Below are positions 9,668 through 22,150 of a stretch of 64,000 nt of DNA, one piece after another. Made by a program: the position numbers and the translations under genes. The first letter of the stretch is position 1, and every line of letters starts with the position of its first letter. The notes under the pieces were generated by a model. It was not told where the DNA came from, ran no database searches, and was given only the letters and a program-made list of their open reading frames with translations. Source of the stretch: Quillaja saponaria (Eukaryota > Streptophyta > Magnoliopsida > Fabales > Quillajaceae); the NCBI GenBank assembly GCA_029379385.1, contig CM055613.1, forward strand, positions 22,231,652-22,295,651. The letters run 5' to 3'.

Positions 9668-11683
9668 ATACTTGTATACAACTTATGCTCTTTCAACAAC
9701 TCCAAAGTCATCCTCAAATGCTTTACATGCTATTCTTCGTTTTTCTAGTAAGTCAATATATCTTCAATTAAAACATTCACAAAATCTTCCAAATACTGAC
9801 ATTACCAAAAACTCATAATGCCCATACATCCTCAGCCTTAATCTTCAGTTGATGATACCCAGATCGAAGATCAATCTTACAAAATATAGATGATCCTTAC
9901 AATTGGTCTAACAAAATCATGAATTCTAGGAAACGGGTATTTATTCTTGATAGTAACCTTGTTAAGCTGCCTTAATCTCTACACAGTCTCATCCATCAAT
10001 CATTCTTCTCACAAACAACACAGGTGCTCCCCAATAAGATATACTTGGTATAATGTACCCCTTCTCTAACAATTCCTCAAATTGCTTATTCGATTCTTCT
10101 AATTCTATAGGCTCCATTCTATAAAGAGTCTTAGAGATCGATGTTGTCCCTAGGACAACATCGATAGAGATTCTATCTCCCTATTAGGTGGTAAGCCTAG
10201 CAACTCATCAAGAAAGACTTCAAGATTATCTCTTAGTACAAGAATGTTTGCCAGTTTTCCACTTTCCTATTTAGTTTTAGTAATGAAAGCTTATCCTCCA
10301 CAATCTCTTCTTAATAATCTTTTAGATTGCATAGCAACTAGTAAAGGTGTACTCATCTTTTACTTTTTGTCACAACCTTTCACCATATGCATTAAAATTT
10401 TCATGTTCTTGCAATCTAACACCACGTGTTGAGCACCCAATCGATCTATTGGCAATATCAAATCAAAGTCATTCATAGGTAAATAGATCAAATCTAGAAA
10501 ACTTACTCTACCCTTGCAAATGCAACTCACAATTTTCACACACATCCTGAGTCACAACTTAATTTCTTGTGAGAGTTTCTACCTCAAGATTATATGGTAA
10601 TCTATTGGCTTTCAACCTTAGTCTACTGGGACATGCATTAGTTATAAAAGAATGTGTGGCACTAGTATCAAACAAAACACATACTGAACATCCATTTAAA
10701 GAGCACTCACTTTAATCACCTCGCAATTTGCCTAAGTATCCTACTTGGTCTCCTCAAAAACTCTCTCAAGAGCTACTTATCTCCATCAGTTTTGCTTATC
10801 TTTATTATGAGGACAATAATTAAGAATGTGTCCCATTTAACCACATCTATAGCATCCATGTTTCCCTTGATTGCAAGGCTTGAATCCATGATCCCTACCA
10901 CACTTTAAACATCTCTTTGGTTCTTCATTCGAGTTCTGCTCTTGCTTATCCTTACCCAGGTTAAGCCCTCGTCCTGCATTTCCTATGCCATTACCTTTCT
11001 TGATATTTCTCCATTTCTCATTTTCTCTAGCCTTCTTAGAGCTTTCATACCTTATATTCCTCTCTTGTTGCTCCTCTAAGCTTATTTGCTTAGCTTCTTA
11101 CACTTGCTCACCAACTGAGCAAAATCTATCTCCTCTAGTGTAGGCACCTTCCCACTAATTTCCAATTTCAAACCCTTCTAGAATTTTTCTAGCTTTCCAG
11201 ACAAGATTATGGTGCCTCGCTTGAAAAGAGAAGAATTAAGACAATTCCTTAATTACAATCTCATACTTAACTACACTTCTATTCCCTTGCTGTAAATGTA
11301 TAAACTTAGCCTCTAGTTCTTGTTTCACACTAGCAGGGACATACTGCCTATGAAACATTTCCTTAAAGTTCTTCCAGTTGATGTCCGTACCTTTGGTCAT
11401 CATTAATCTCTCACGCTTTTCCACCAACCCTCAGCTTCACCCTCTAACATGTACACGGCTAAAACTAACTTGTCTTTATTAGCACACCCCATAACTGAAA
11501 ATTTTCTCCAATTATGCTAATCATATTTCAATTATGACATAATCCCTAATACCCAGAAATGATGATGGATTCGTCTTTCTGAAATAATCTATCAAAGATC
11601 CTACTAATCTAGGCCTTTATTCTGACTCACTTGGACCAGTCGTAACTGTTGCAGCAGTAGCATTAATAGCTGTAGTAGCCGCC
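9668..11683 (-). pseudogene. Ty3/gypsy gag-protease-RT remnant (3' portion)
   Basis: Minus-strand decayed polyprotein. From high to low coordinates: a gag capsid segment at 11427-11236 (N-W-K-N-F-K-E-M-F, Q-Y-V-P-A-S-V), a zinc knuckle near 10870-10810 (C-Y-R-C-G..M-G-H-I-L-N-Y-C with one stop), a protease site at about 10670 reading L-F-D-T-S-A-T-H-S-F (D-T-S-A instead of D-S-G-A), a protease body at 10545-10360, the RT N-terminus near 10110 (E-L-L-E-K-G-Y-I), and R-Q-L-N-K-V-T-I-K-N-K-Y-P near 9970-9930. The copy stops near 9700, before the RT catalytic box. Stops and frameshifts are frequent. It is the same family as the element at 26550-34576. Confidence 0.8.
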
Positions 11684-11688
11684 ATTGC
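11684..11688. repeat. Target-site duplication ATTGC (left copy)
   Basis: ATTGC directly before the solo LTR is repeated exactly after it at 13918-13922. This proves the LTR inserted into the older gag sequence. Confidence 0.9.
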
Positions 11689-13917
11689 TGTGACACCTTA
11701 TTCCCCTTAAACTAATTTCATGTACTAATAAACTTTTAAGCGAATTTATTTGTCTCAATTAAAATTTTCTTGTACGTAATACTTAATACTTTGCTGCTTG
11801 TATTTTTCTATCATCTTTCCTTCCTTACTACGTTAATGCATGTATAACTTTTCTTCAAATTTTTTTTGCTAGTACCAACTTTACATCATACGGCCATGCT
11901 TAGTGATTTCGTATTCCTCCTTCTTGATTTCTCTTAATTAATTCTTGGTGCAAGAACTACTTATATCTCAATTATCAATATTAACTAATCTAGAAATTAT
12001 ACTTTTAGACAATGAATTAAAGGACTTAGAGACTCTGCTTTCAAACTATTATTCATTATTTCTAAGTTATTTACATAAGAGTCAAGAGGAGCCCTTTTTA
12101 ATACTAGGTTTTCTTCCAAAATTTCTACTATTGTTAAGTAAACCTTTAAGAACACATCTTACAATTTTACACCAAGATAACTTGTGTTCTAATAACTTAC
12201 TAATCAAAAAGTTTACTATTACTAAATGTTTACACCCTAGGAGGTATGGTATACACCATGGTCAACGGGTGTACCCCTCATCATCTTTGATCTCGTATTC
12301 ATACTCCCAAGTCTTTACAAAATCCTCTATGATAATCTCCCCTTCTTCCATCTGAGCTATATACACATAAAAATACTCAAGCACAACGAACAACATAGCT
12401 TATTTAACTAGTTATTGATCTGCACATCAACATTTTAAAAGCGTGAGACATAAATCTCCACATGTAATCATGTATCATATCTTTAAAAGAATAAGGTTGA
12501 TGTTTAGTTATAAAATACAGGAATGCAAGAAACTTTTCTTATACAAGCACTTTGTCTCGTGTAGCCATCTCCTCCCTTAACAATATGCAAACCCAAGGCA
12601 TGCTTTACAAGGACTTTATGTACACTCTCTTTGTATCGCCTCTCAGTAGTAGAATCCATACTATGGTTTGAGCACTTCCTTTAGTGCTCGGTGAACTTTG
12701 GCTAATACATTGTAAAGGCAATGATACAAGTGCTAAAATCATGCAAAAAGCCATACATGCTTTCTTTTGCACACAAGATTACAAGCTTACTTTTCTTATA
12801 AAACATGCTTTTCATAGGTAGAGCTTTGAAGAGTAAAAATGAACATTTACGAATATAAAAACAAGAGAGTAAGGAAACACATAATACATGCCTTTGCTTT
12901 TTCTTCTTTCTTGAACTAAAAACTCCTTCTTTGTTTTTCTACTAACTCTCTCAGTCTAAGGCTCTCTTAGTCTTCCTTATTGCATTTTCGGTCACCCTCT
13001 CCCTTTATTTATAGTGCACAACTAGCTTAGGGATGTTAGGAGAGAGTTTGCGTTAGTTTCCCATTTTACCCCTCTAATTTTCTATAAGTCCCATTTTGCC
13101 TTTCTACTTGTCATTCTCCTATGCCACTTGTCACCTTTTAAATTAACATGTGAGTTTTCTTTCCTTCCACTTATCTAACTCCTATTTCCTAGTCTAGATT
13201 TCCTTATCATTGGAAGGCATCTTATAACCTTAAATTCCTACATATACCCTACTAATCATTCCATAGCCACTTAACATCCTCTTTGCTTTTCACATGCCCC
13301 CATCCTTTACACTTATTCTTATTAATTATTACATGGCCACCTTATTCCCCCAATTTCTTCCACACGCCCTCTCATTTATTACAAACTTTCCACCTCATTT
13401 TCTCCTTCTTACATATAAGTTTTTGCATTTATTTCATTTTGCCACCTTCATTATCCTTCTTACACATAGACCCCTCATTTATTGTAATTTGCCACCTTGA
13501 TTCTCCTTCTTACACATAATTTCCTCACATTTCCTTTCTTGGCAAGTAGCTTTATTTTATCATTTTCCTTCCTTTCCAACGCCTCCCATGTACAAGCTTC
13601 CATATTTTATCATTTTTCCTCCTTATGGCTCATGGTTGTAGTCCTCCTTTCAACACTTGTCCATACTTGTATTTTATGGACTCTTTCTATACTTATATTA
13701 GTATTTTATACGTATATATACACTATTCTTGTACTTATACATATATAGGTATTTTTATACATGTATAGGTGTGTTTATTGGTATTTTTATACATACATGT
13801 ATTATTATTATACCTAGTAAATACAATGAATTTAATAATAAATTTTAATCCTATTCAACTTATAATATATTTGGTCACACTATAATTAATTTAGGCATCA
13901 CTTTAAAGGATGTTACA
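11689..13917 (-). mobile_element. Solo LTR, family A, inside gag of an older element
   Basis: From TGTGACACCTTATTCCCC to AAAGGATGTTACA, 2229 bases. Perfect 5-bp duplication ATTGC on both sides. The gag frame of the host element resumes after it. Its sequence resembles the solo LTR at 2500-4527 (shared 'ctaataaactctta'-type start and 'ataattaatttaggcat' before the end) more than the two 2.5-kb LTRs at 35142 and 49946, so family A has at least two subfamilies. No internal coding region. Confidence 0.87.
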
Positions 13918-13922
13918 ATTGC

Positions 13923-14210
13923 AGCTTTAGTGGTAGTTATTTAAGCTTTCACTTGATCCCTTATAACTCCAATCACTCCTTCCAAGCCTGTTAAAATGCC
14001 TTTCAATGAGTTTTCTTTTGTTCCATCCTATTAAGACAATAAAACAACTCATTTAGATTTTACACTAAATCATTCTACCTTATCTTGTTTCACAATCATT
14101 TCATATACTCAACATTATCACAACTCCTTCAATCCTACACATATAGACTTCCTAAGTCCATAACATGGCTGTAATACCTTACAATTCACCAAAACTCTAC
14201 TTTAACACCA
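13923..14210 (-). pseudogene. gag N-terminus and primer site of the split gypsy element
   Basis: Minus strand, 14040-13923 reads N-S-L-K-G-I-L-T-G-L-E-G-V-I-G-V-I-R-D-Q-V, parallel to the gag opening at 34576 (L-L-K-G-I-P-N-T-L-E-D-V). A primer-site-like TTTGGTGTTAAAGTAGAG lies at about 14193-14210 (minus). The 5' LTR should begin to its right but its limits could not be found. Confidence 0.6.
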
Positions 14211-15445
14211 AATAAAATAGACATCCCAACATACTTCCTCAATAAAATAGATACCTTAAATGTACCCTGAAATAAACTTCCAATTTATTCTCCTTTAAAT
14301 CAAAATCAGGCCTTTGGTTCTTAATTACATCCAAAATAAAATTTCTTTTTGATTTACTCTAACAAGCATGTTGGAATTTCACACAAACCACAACCCTCAA
14401 TCGAAATGGCCAATTGTTTTACTTCAAGTATAATTCACCAAAATTAATTTAGTTTAATATGACCACTTTACAAGTTTTTGATTCAAAAACAACATTTTCA
14501 CTTTTCAATTACTAAGTCTCCAATTTAGGTCAAACAAATCTCAAGCATATTTGTTACTCATGTTGTGAGCCTATTGGTTCATTTAGTTGAACTTGTACTT
14601 TAATCCAAGTATATAAATAGGGTTATATTCTACAACCTTGTTACTTATTAGAAGTCAATATGTCAAAAATCAAGGAGCTTAGTATCCAAGTTTCATGAAT
14701 AAAGTCTTTAACTATATTCATGTCCAAAATATATACACAACTCAAATAAACATCTCTATCCAAATCTACATAAATACCATTCCATTCATTCATTTAATCA
14801 ATTCAATACATGGTATTCTTGGTGGTAACGGTAATACATTAAAAGTAGATCCATATACAAGACCATCTTACACTAATGCATCATCCTTACCCGAAACCAA
14901 CCTCCAAAAGCACACAAAGTGATCTCCCACCTAAGATTCATTCAAAACCATAAAGTACAATCATCGTCTCTCTTTAAGACTCATGTCAAAAATCTCCAAG
15001 GCTTCCAGCTCCAGCCTATTACTCCTTCATCATAACTAGAATTGATCCAACCACATAGAACTCTATTCTCACAAACACATAATCATGCACATGCATAAAA
15101 CCATCATATGGTACATAAGTGTACCAAAGCAAAATGATACCAATTTGTAAGATAATGAGACAGAAATCCCAGTAAGTGTATGACGTAGTTTAAAACCAGA
15201 GATAGGTGTCCATTTTTACAAACCAGAGATATTTATTTGCAAATGCTATGCATGTATGCAGTGGATTTTCATCGGTTAAGCCAGTCAGTAAAGGTATCCT
15301 CTAACCTAATCAAGGCATACATACTGAGTTAACCCAAAGAGGTTCACTAATCTTGGGTCCAAGACTTGGGATAATAATATATCCATTACCTTCATACATA
15401 TCACAATTGTTAGTATTGATGTCCAAGAGTCAATCAATAATTGGT
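14211..15445. other. No gene recognised; probably decayed LTR
   Basis: AT-rich, without coding pattern. Position next to a primer site suggests part of a 5' LTR of the split minus-strand element, but no TG...CA ends or duplication were identified. Confidence 0.35.
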
Positions 15446-16916
15446 TGTAATGACATATTTACTTGTATTTAATGCATGACCTTATTTTATTTAAGCATTC
15501 TTTAATTATGTGTTTAAATGAGATTTGATATAACCATGTTTAAAATCCCTAGAATAATAATTGTGTATGCATAATTATGATGTTGCTCATATTTATGAGA
15601 TATTTCATACATATAATATTATTCTGAATCATTCCTAGTCAATTAATCTTCAAGAATAGTGATATTAATGATTTTTCAAGACTATAACATGTTTGATAAG
15701 TCTATGAAATAGCCATATTACATGTCCCTTTTATTCATATTATTTGCTAAGTTATTGAGTTTTAGTTTGATTGTTACTTAGTTAAGTCATTTGTTTTGAA
15801 GTGTTGAATCCTAGTTGTGTATACATAGGATTTAGCCTTTAATTAGGAATTCCATTCATTCTTAACTTAGATTGTGTGTTTTGAAGGTTTAATGCTTAAA
15901 GAAAAACCCTTTGCAGTCAAAGTAGAGTCAAACAGGGATTTCCTACACGTCAGGCACCACAACACCTAAAATCGTGTAACAATTCATCCAATCAGAGGCT
16001 AGGGCACTGGAGTTGTAGAAAACTAGCACTAGGGCACCAGGCAGGAAGGCAGCCTACCCCTAGGAGCCAGAATAGGGGCGCCCCAGTGCCCAATGTGACT
16101 TTTCCTCTCTGATTTTCAGTACTGAGGAACCAGAACTTCAGTGTTACGGCACCGGCTCGATTCCTAGTCCAAGTTGAACTATTTTTAAGGGTTGTAAAGC
16201 ATATTTAAAGAGGTTTATGTTAGGGAATATAGACACACAAGTTTAGCTAAGAAAGTCTATAGTTTAGAGGCATTAAGAGTGCAAAGAGCAATATAGACAC
16301 ACTTCTTTAGGATTGCAATGGAACTTAGCATGTAGCTTGGTTTTATGTTTAAAATATGATTGCTTAGGGTTTGATACATGAATTATTTATCTTATTCTAT
16401 GCTTTATGCTTCTACTTGATTAGCGACCAATTAGATTGATTTGATAACTTAGAGGAACCTTGACGAAGGAAATCTAGGTTTAGCCTTGAATAAGATAGCA
16501 CTTGTTTGAATTCATTCATATGCTTATTTGAATTTGATTTGTATGTAGGATAGAAATATACCTTCATACATTGTGTAGCCATTGTTAGGTCTATTCTTAT
16601 TGAGTCTAGCTTAATTCAATTTTCATAGAAATATAATGAATTGGTTAAGTTAAATATTATTATAAGCAATACTTATAATTGAATAAGAACCCTAGGTTAA
16701 TAATTTGATATCATAACTAAGCAAGATAAGATAATAATAATCCAAGTGACTATCGAGGGAAGTTGTAATTCTAGGTTTTCCCCATTACATTCTTACGTTT
16801 GGTTGCTTTACTTTAGTTTAGTAATAAATCTCTCAAAATTTATTTGTTTGGATAAAGTTAAGATTGGTCAATTTTTAGTACTTAGCAATTGTTAAATCTA
16901 ATTCCTCGTGGGTTCG
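15446..16916 (+). mobile_element. Athila/Tat-like LTR, left piece
   Basis: The region around 15900-16150 is rich in 'gcacc/ggcgcc' words. 16145-16916 aligns by eye with 52463-53198: the shared order is 'gattcctagt', a run of T/A, 'gcttctacttgattagcgacc'-like text, 'agcacttgtttgaatt', 'gaaccctaggttaataattt', then 'ctcgtgggttcg'. The sequence is cut at 16916 by a family B LTR and resumes at about 19695. The left boundary is uncertain; TGTAATGACATATTTAC at about 15447 is a candidate start. The Athila/Tat assignment is inference from the LTR style. Confidence 0.5.
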
Positions 16917-17391
16917 TGTCACAACCTAAATCAAGGTCATGACTGGTTTCCACCATGACCCAAACAAGCCTACAAAGGATTTCGAAAACGAAACAAAACT
17001 GCAATAGTCTGTTTAAAAACCGGACACTCAGAAGTTTATAAACCTGATAGAACAACATCATAATACACAAATAGTCATCCATGACCGAAAGCACATATCT
17101 AAACTGAAACAAATCCCAAAATAAGGTTGCAGTGGAGTCTAAATACAAATACAGAGATACAATCATCTAGATAAAAAAAAAAAAAAAAAAAGGTAAAAAT
17201 GCTACTAGGACCATGCCGAAACAAAGGCTGGATATGCTAAAAGAAACTTCACATGGATACCTTTTCCCAAACCAAAACTCGATTACAAGATCAGCTATCT
17301 GTAAACAAAAAAATCAACTAACGAAGGTGAGTCATAAACACTCCGTGAGTAGACATTACATAGTATAGCAGGCGGGAAAACAAACCAAAGC

Positions 17392-17531
17392 ACGAATGAC
17401 TTACCAATAAATAGTTTACACAAAGATACAATGATACATTTGAAAACCATTTCCCTAAAGTATGAATGATTTACCAATAAACAATTTACATAAAGATACA
17501 ATGATACATTGAAAAATAAGCAATAAACCAT
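17392..17531. repeat. Tandem duplication, 70-bp unit, two copies
   Basis: 'gaatga(c/t)ttaccaataaa(t/c)a' recurs at 17394 and 17464 and the similarity continues through 'aaagatacaatgatacatt'. Diverged by a few substitutions, so it is old. It lies within the family B LTR. Confidence 0.7.
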
Positions 17532-19242
17532 TGTCAATAATCATTTAGTGAAAGAGTTATAACTGGAATCTTAAAACAAAGTAAATAAACCTTTTGTCAA
17601 AACTATTAAACCAAACATAATAAAAGTGATTAAATAAATTTCAATAACTATTTCGTAAGAGAAGTATAACTAAAATCTCAAAGAAACACGGACAAATCAT
17701 TTGACATAATCATTGTAAGAAAATCTTAGCTAGGAATTATACAATGTCAGAACTATCAAATCGTTGAACCCTTAGGTTACAACGTACTAGAGCCAAAATT
17801 CTATCAAATCCGTCAATTCATACAAACTGTCAAACCTTTAGGTTATGAGGTGCTAGCGCCAAACCCTTGCTAACTAGAGTATCAAACTCATTACCACGTA
17901 TGTTGACCTACATATGGGGTTAGGGCATCCATCCCTAACTAGGTTCCATTTCCAAAATACTATGTGCACATAGGCTAACTATACCTCATTAAGGTGTTCT
18001 AACAAGTAACATTCTATAAAAACAATTTGAAAGGAAAACATTTTATTTGAATAACAAAGAAATGCCAAGATGAAAACTAAGAAAACCAATGGAAGTATCT
18101 CCAACATTATTATCTAAATAACAAACATTCCAATATTTACTTTCCGAATCAAATAATTCCATCAAATCTAAAGTCAAATACAATTATACGCTAATAGTCA
18201 AAATAACATAGATCAACTTTCATTCCAAGAGGCAATATTGATTTCAAATCTATTCAAAACAAATGTCCAATGACACTTATCAAATAAGAGAGGATGAAAT
18301 ATTAAAGTCCTTGTCCCTAATGACTATGTTCAAGTATGTAAAGTAACTAATAACTATATCCATGTAAGCATAAGTGATTCAAAAAGGATCTTAAAAATGT
18401 TTGATGGTTCAAATACACTTTCGAAATTGTTTACTTAAAAACTAGTTTGAAAAGCTTGAAATATCATAAGTCAAATTTAAGTAAAACATGCATATATAAG
18501 AAGTAGTTTTCCAAATTGAATATTGGTGATGCATGTGGTGAGTACAATGAAAACACTATACTAGGCACTATTCACTCACAGTACAAGTGAAGCTTCCAAG
18601 AATGTCGAGAATCGAAAGTCACCCAATAGAAGGTGTGAGAGTCTTCAACGAGCCTTGTTGATTTGGGGTACTTTAGGTGCCAATTAGGAGCTAGAATTTC
18701 AGTTAGAAGTGGCTGGAAACACCCTAAAAAATGATTTGGATTGGAGTTGAAAAATGGGCAGCAATGGTGGCTGAAGTGGCTCCAAAGTGTCTTGAAATGG
18801 GGGAGCTAGAGTGGCTGCTTTAAGTGGCTGGAAATGGCCCTCAATTGTCTATAATTTAGAGCTTGAATAACCATCTAAAGTGGCTAGTAACAGAGCAAAA
18901 ATGGACTGAATTTTCTGGGCAAATCGAGTTACTAAAGATGATGTTTTATGGGTGGTTGTTTAAAAAAAGAAAAAAAGGCAACCTTTGAGAGAGTTTGGGA
19001 TAGTCTTGGAGGGGGGAAAGAGTGCTGAAATGGAGGGGAAAGTGAGCTGGAACAGCCATTGAAATCAGTCCAAAAATGGACTGAAATAACATAAAAAACC
19101 CAGGGAAAATTAGAGGCAAATTGGAGCTTTTTTGGAGGGGTTGAGAGGGCTGACTTTGAGGGGTTTTAGAAGGGTCTTAAAGGGGTAAAAGGTAGTAAAA
19201 TTCAGCTAGAAAGGAGGCCTCATGAAGCTCCCATGACTGCTA

Positions 19243-19353
19243 CAAGAAAGGAGGAAGAAGAACTAGGATAAAGAGGAGGAAGGAGGAACGAAAAAGGAAA
19301 AAGGAAAAAGGAAGAGAGAGAAAAAAGGGAAAAAGGGAAAAGAGAAAAAAAAT
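19243..19353 (+). repeat. Long homopurine (G/A) tract
   Basis: About 110 bases almost entirely A and G on the plus strand (aggaggaagg, aaaaggaaaaagg, agagagagaaaaaaggg). It belongs to the LTR and produces false Phe/Ser/Leu-rich ORFs on the minus strand. Confidence 0.8.
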
Positions 19354-19694
19354 ATGTGAATGGGGACACTTGTCTCCCATTATGTGGTCCATAAGAATAT
19401 TCCAAGTTAACATTTGAAAACGGGTTCCTAAAGTTTTACCCGATTTAATATAAACTCCCAAAATTGTAAATGGTTAACTTTAAAATCCTTGTACTATTTA
19501 AATCTTGTAACAATAATTTAATTGTTGTGTAAAATGTAAGCTTGTGTAATTTACTAGAATAATTTTATTGACTTCAAAAAAAAAAAATTCAAAAATAGTT
19601 TTTGGAGCTCACTAAGTTATTATAGTCAGTTCGAAATATTTTCATGAAACGTTTAATCCATTAATTATGCATAGTAAAAATTACAAGTTACATA

Positions 19695-19760
19695 GTTCAT
19701 CACTCTACTTACACTTTATTACTTGTTCATGATACGTGCATTTGTGTGGTAAAGCCGACA
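19695..19760 (+). mobile_element. Athila/Tat-like LTR, right end piece
   Basis: 'actctacttacactttattacttg' followed by 'gatacgtgcatttgtgtggtaaagccgaca' matches the end of the LTR at 53138-53198 ('actctacttactctatattacttg..ggtaaaatccgtatca'). Ends in CA at 19760, the expected LTR terminus. Confidence 0.55.
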
Positions 19761-19920
19761 ACAATGTTGGGCCATTATACAAGCATGGTGATGCTTACAC
19801 AAACATACAGATTCTTATTAGTTGAATAGCTATTTTGAACTAACCCATACTAAGAAACCATTTGTAGTTTTTATTTATGTCTCAATAGAAGTTCTTAAAG
19901 TATTACCTTGTATGTGAATC

Positions 19921-21002
19921 CAATGATGTCACGGGCGCTAAAGGCGCCCGCCTAGGCGGTTAGGTGAGGCGAGGCGGAGACTCACCGCCTGAAGACCCCT
20001 CAAGAGAGTCAGCAGTACAGAAGTGTGCACCTCTTCCGCCTTAGTTAAGTCAAGAAGTAGCAGAGGTGAGCGCTGCTGATCTAGTGAGCTTTGCAACTTC
20101 TGGTTTTTTGATTCTTTGGCCTTAAATCGAAAGCTAACCTTTGTTAGTTGTTAGGTCTTGAGAACGATGATAGACAGTTGGGAAAACCGCCAGAATCTGG
20201 CGAGATGGTGGTGAAATAGAAAGGACTCATCAGCTGCAGGAAGAAGAAGAATCGTCGGCTGCTGCAAGAAGAAGAAGAATCGTCGGCTGCTGCAGGAAGA
20301 AGAAGAAGAAGGAGGAGAAGGATGACTGTTTATCGTCGGCTGTAGGAAGAAGAAGAAGGAGGAGGAGAAGAATGACTGTTTTTGTTTTTTGTTTTTTTTT
20401 TAATTTATTTTTAGTCTAGACTCTGTTTTTGATTTCTTTTTAATAATTCATTTTTTTGTACGTATTCATCAATTTTGTTTTATTTTTATTTTTATTTTTA
20501 TTTTTAGTCCTTATATGTTATTAATGGGGCTCTTTTTTCGTTTTCTTGTTAATAATTCTTTTTTTTTTATGTACGTATTTATCAATTTTCAATTTTTTTT
20601 TTAGTTTTTTTTTTAGCCATTTCTTTTGTCTTATATAATTATTATATATTATATACTTTTGTTAATTAAAATTAATTCATTAGATATAGATATATCCATT
20701 TATTACATGCTTTATTAATGTAAAACTTAATTCATTAAATATAATTTATACATGTTAAAAAAATAATTTTTGGTAATTAATTTTTCAATTTAGTTCATTA
20801 TATTTTTTAATTAGAAACTTAATTCATTAGATAGAACTTATACAATCATTTGTTTATGCAATCTAGTCTAATTCTATATAATTTAGTAGTATTAAAATTA
20901 TCGCTTTTTTTTCGCTTGGGCTATTGTTTTTTTAGCGCCTCTCACCTTAGGCTATTTTGAAATTTATCGCCTTAGAAGCGCCTTTCGCCCGTGACAACAT
21001 TG
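19921..21002. mobile_element. Non-autonomous hAT element with perfect 8-bp duplication
   Basis: Left end CAATGATGTCACGGGCG and right end CGCCCGTGACAACATTG are inverted repeats with one mismatch. The similarity runs on into 'aaaggcgc' on both sides. Perfect 8-bp duplication TGTGAATC at 19913-19920 and 21003-21010, the length diagnostic of hAT transposons. The ends are GC-rich (gcgcc/aggcg words) in sharp contrast to the AT-rich flanks. The middle has a (GAA)n/'cgtcggctgctgc' repeat block and then T-rich DNA. No transposase is encoded, so it would need one supplied by an autonomous relative. The intact duplication suggests a rather recent insertion. Confidence 0.9.
20226..20377 (+). repeat. Degenerate tandem repeat (GAA)n with CGTCGGCTGCTGC
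   Basis: CGTCGGC recurs at 20253, 20281 and 20334, separated by GAA/GGA runs, with a unit of about 28 bases expanding to about 53. It lies inside the hAT element. It could be captured coding sequence (Lys/Glu- or Ser-rich) or simple expansion. Confidence 0.7.
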
Positions 21003-21065
21003 TGTGAATCTACAAGTTTTGATGTCACTTTACTTGTCTTGTTAAAAGAAGGATACCTGGGTGAT

Positions 21066-22150
21066 TGTTAGATATACATTGAAGCATATGAAAGTAGACG
21101 AATGATAAACAAATAATTCTTTATCCTTAGTAAAGAGGACAAATATCACATAGCTTCTTGAGACAAGTATGTCTTGTTGTAGGAATCTTTGTAAAGTGAA
21201 AAAAGATTAAGAAAAGTGTTTTCTTGAGTCTCTTTTAGGAACAAAATATAAATTTAGTTTCAAGTACTAATAGATTTAGACAAAGTTAGGGTTGATACTA
21301 TAATCCATGACTTATATAGACTGTAACCAAGCACTGGAAGATTAATAAATACTTGGAGTTAATTGTTAAGTTTTATGTACATGAGGGTATAATGATAATT
21401 TGTTACACATATGTCGCAAGAGTAGTTTTCTTGAAAGTCAAGAAAGGACCTGGTGAGAATCTTAATTGAGGAGTCCAAATGGCCCATTAGCAATCCTAAT
21501 ACGATTATAGATTAATAAAATAGTTTTGGGCTTTAGGCTTTATTTGAATCTAACACAATGAATCCAATTAAACACAACCTTAGTTGCCTTTATATATATG
21601 AAGCTAAGGAGGAATTTCGGAAACACCAATTTTTTAAGAGTATGAGTGCAATTTGGCCAATAAGGGTTTTAAGAGTAAGAAGAGTTCTTGTCCATCCCTT
21701 ACTCCATAGTCAAGTACCAAAGCTTGAAGCAAAGTGTTCTTACTTCAAGATTAACCTCCTCCATTGAAGATTTTATTGAGTAAGAGCTAGAACATATATT
21801 GAGGGTGGAATCGGCTTCCTTCAACCGATTGAAAAGGTAAACTTTTCTTTAGATTTTAATCTGATCAACTGTGTAAACTTTTACATTAGAGGCTATACAT
21901 GTGAATAGCTACTAATTCATTGATCGAGTTCTGTGTGTTTGATTAGGAGTATCACTTTTGATAAACTGAGAAGGAACACCAAGCATCCTTGCTAAATAGT
22001 CAAACTAGCTGCATCAAGACAACTTCAAAGGTTAGTAATTAATCTTATGCTTTTATTATATGATTATTTGATTTGCTCACTACTCTTGCTCAAGGATAAT
22101 TTTATTATTCCGCTGGGTGTACATATGATGCATTACCTATTTTCCTAATA
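21066..22150 (+). mobile_element. Copia-type LTR, solo or truncated
   Basis: Begins TGTTAGATATACATTG and ends 'ttattccgctgggtgtac..tttcctaata'. The 'ttccgctg...cctaaca' ending is a common signature of plant copia LTRs, here with the final C changed to T. Length is about 1.09 kb. The five bases on each side (GTGAT, AGAAT) do not match and no primer site follows, so it is a decayed solo LTR or fragment. It contains no coding region. Confidence 0.5.

Larger units (their letters stand above)
16917..19694. mobile_element. Family B LTR nested in Athila/Tat-like LTR
   Basis: Starts TGTCACAACCTAAATC inside the conserved 'cctcgtgggttcg' block. The interrupted LTR resumes after it ('actctacttac..ttattacttg', matching 53140-53160), so the insertion ends at about 19692-19694 (...AGTTACA). 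The flanks GTTCG (16912-16916) and GTTCA (19695-19699) are a likely decayed 5-bp duplication. Contents include a 'ctccgtgagtag' block near 17341 shared with the B element at 28907, a tandem repeat at 17392, repeated 'agtggctggaaa' words at 18700-18900 and a purine tract at 19243. No coding region. Short ORFs here are not credible. Confidence 0.6.

Noticed and set aside
19628..19633. End of the family B LTR at 19628 with an exact GTTCG repeat after it
   Set aside because: The interrupted Athila/Tat-like LTR does not resume there but about 65 bases later, so the exact match is likely coincidence.
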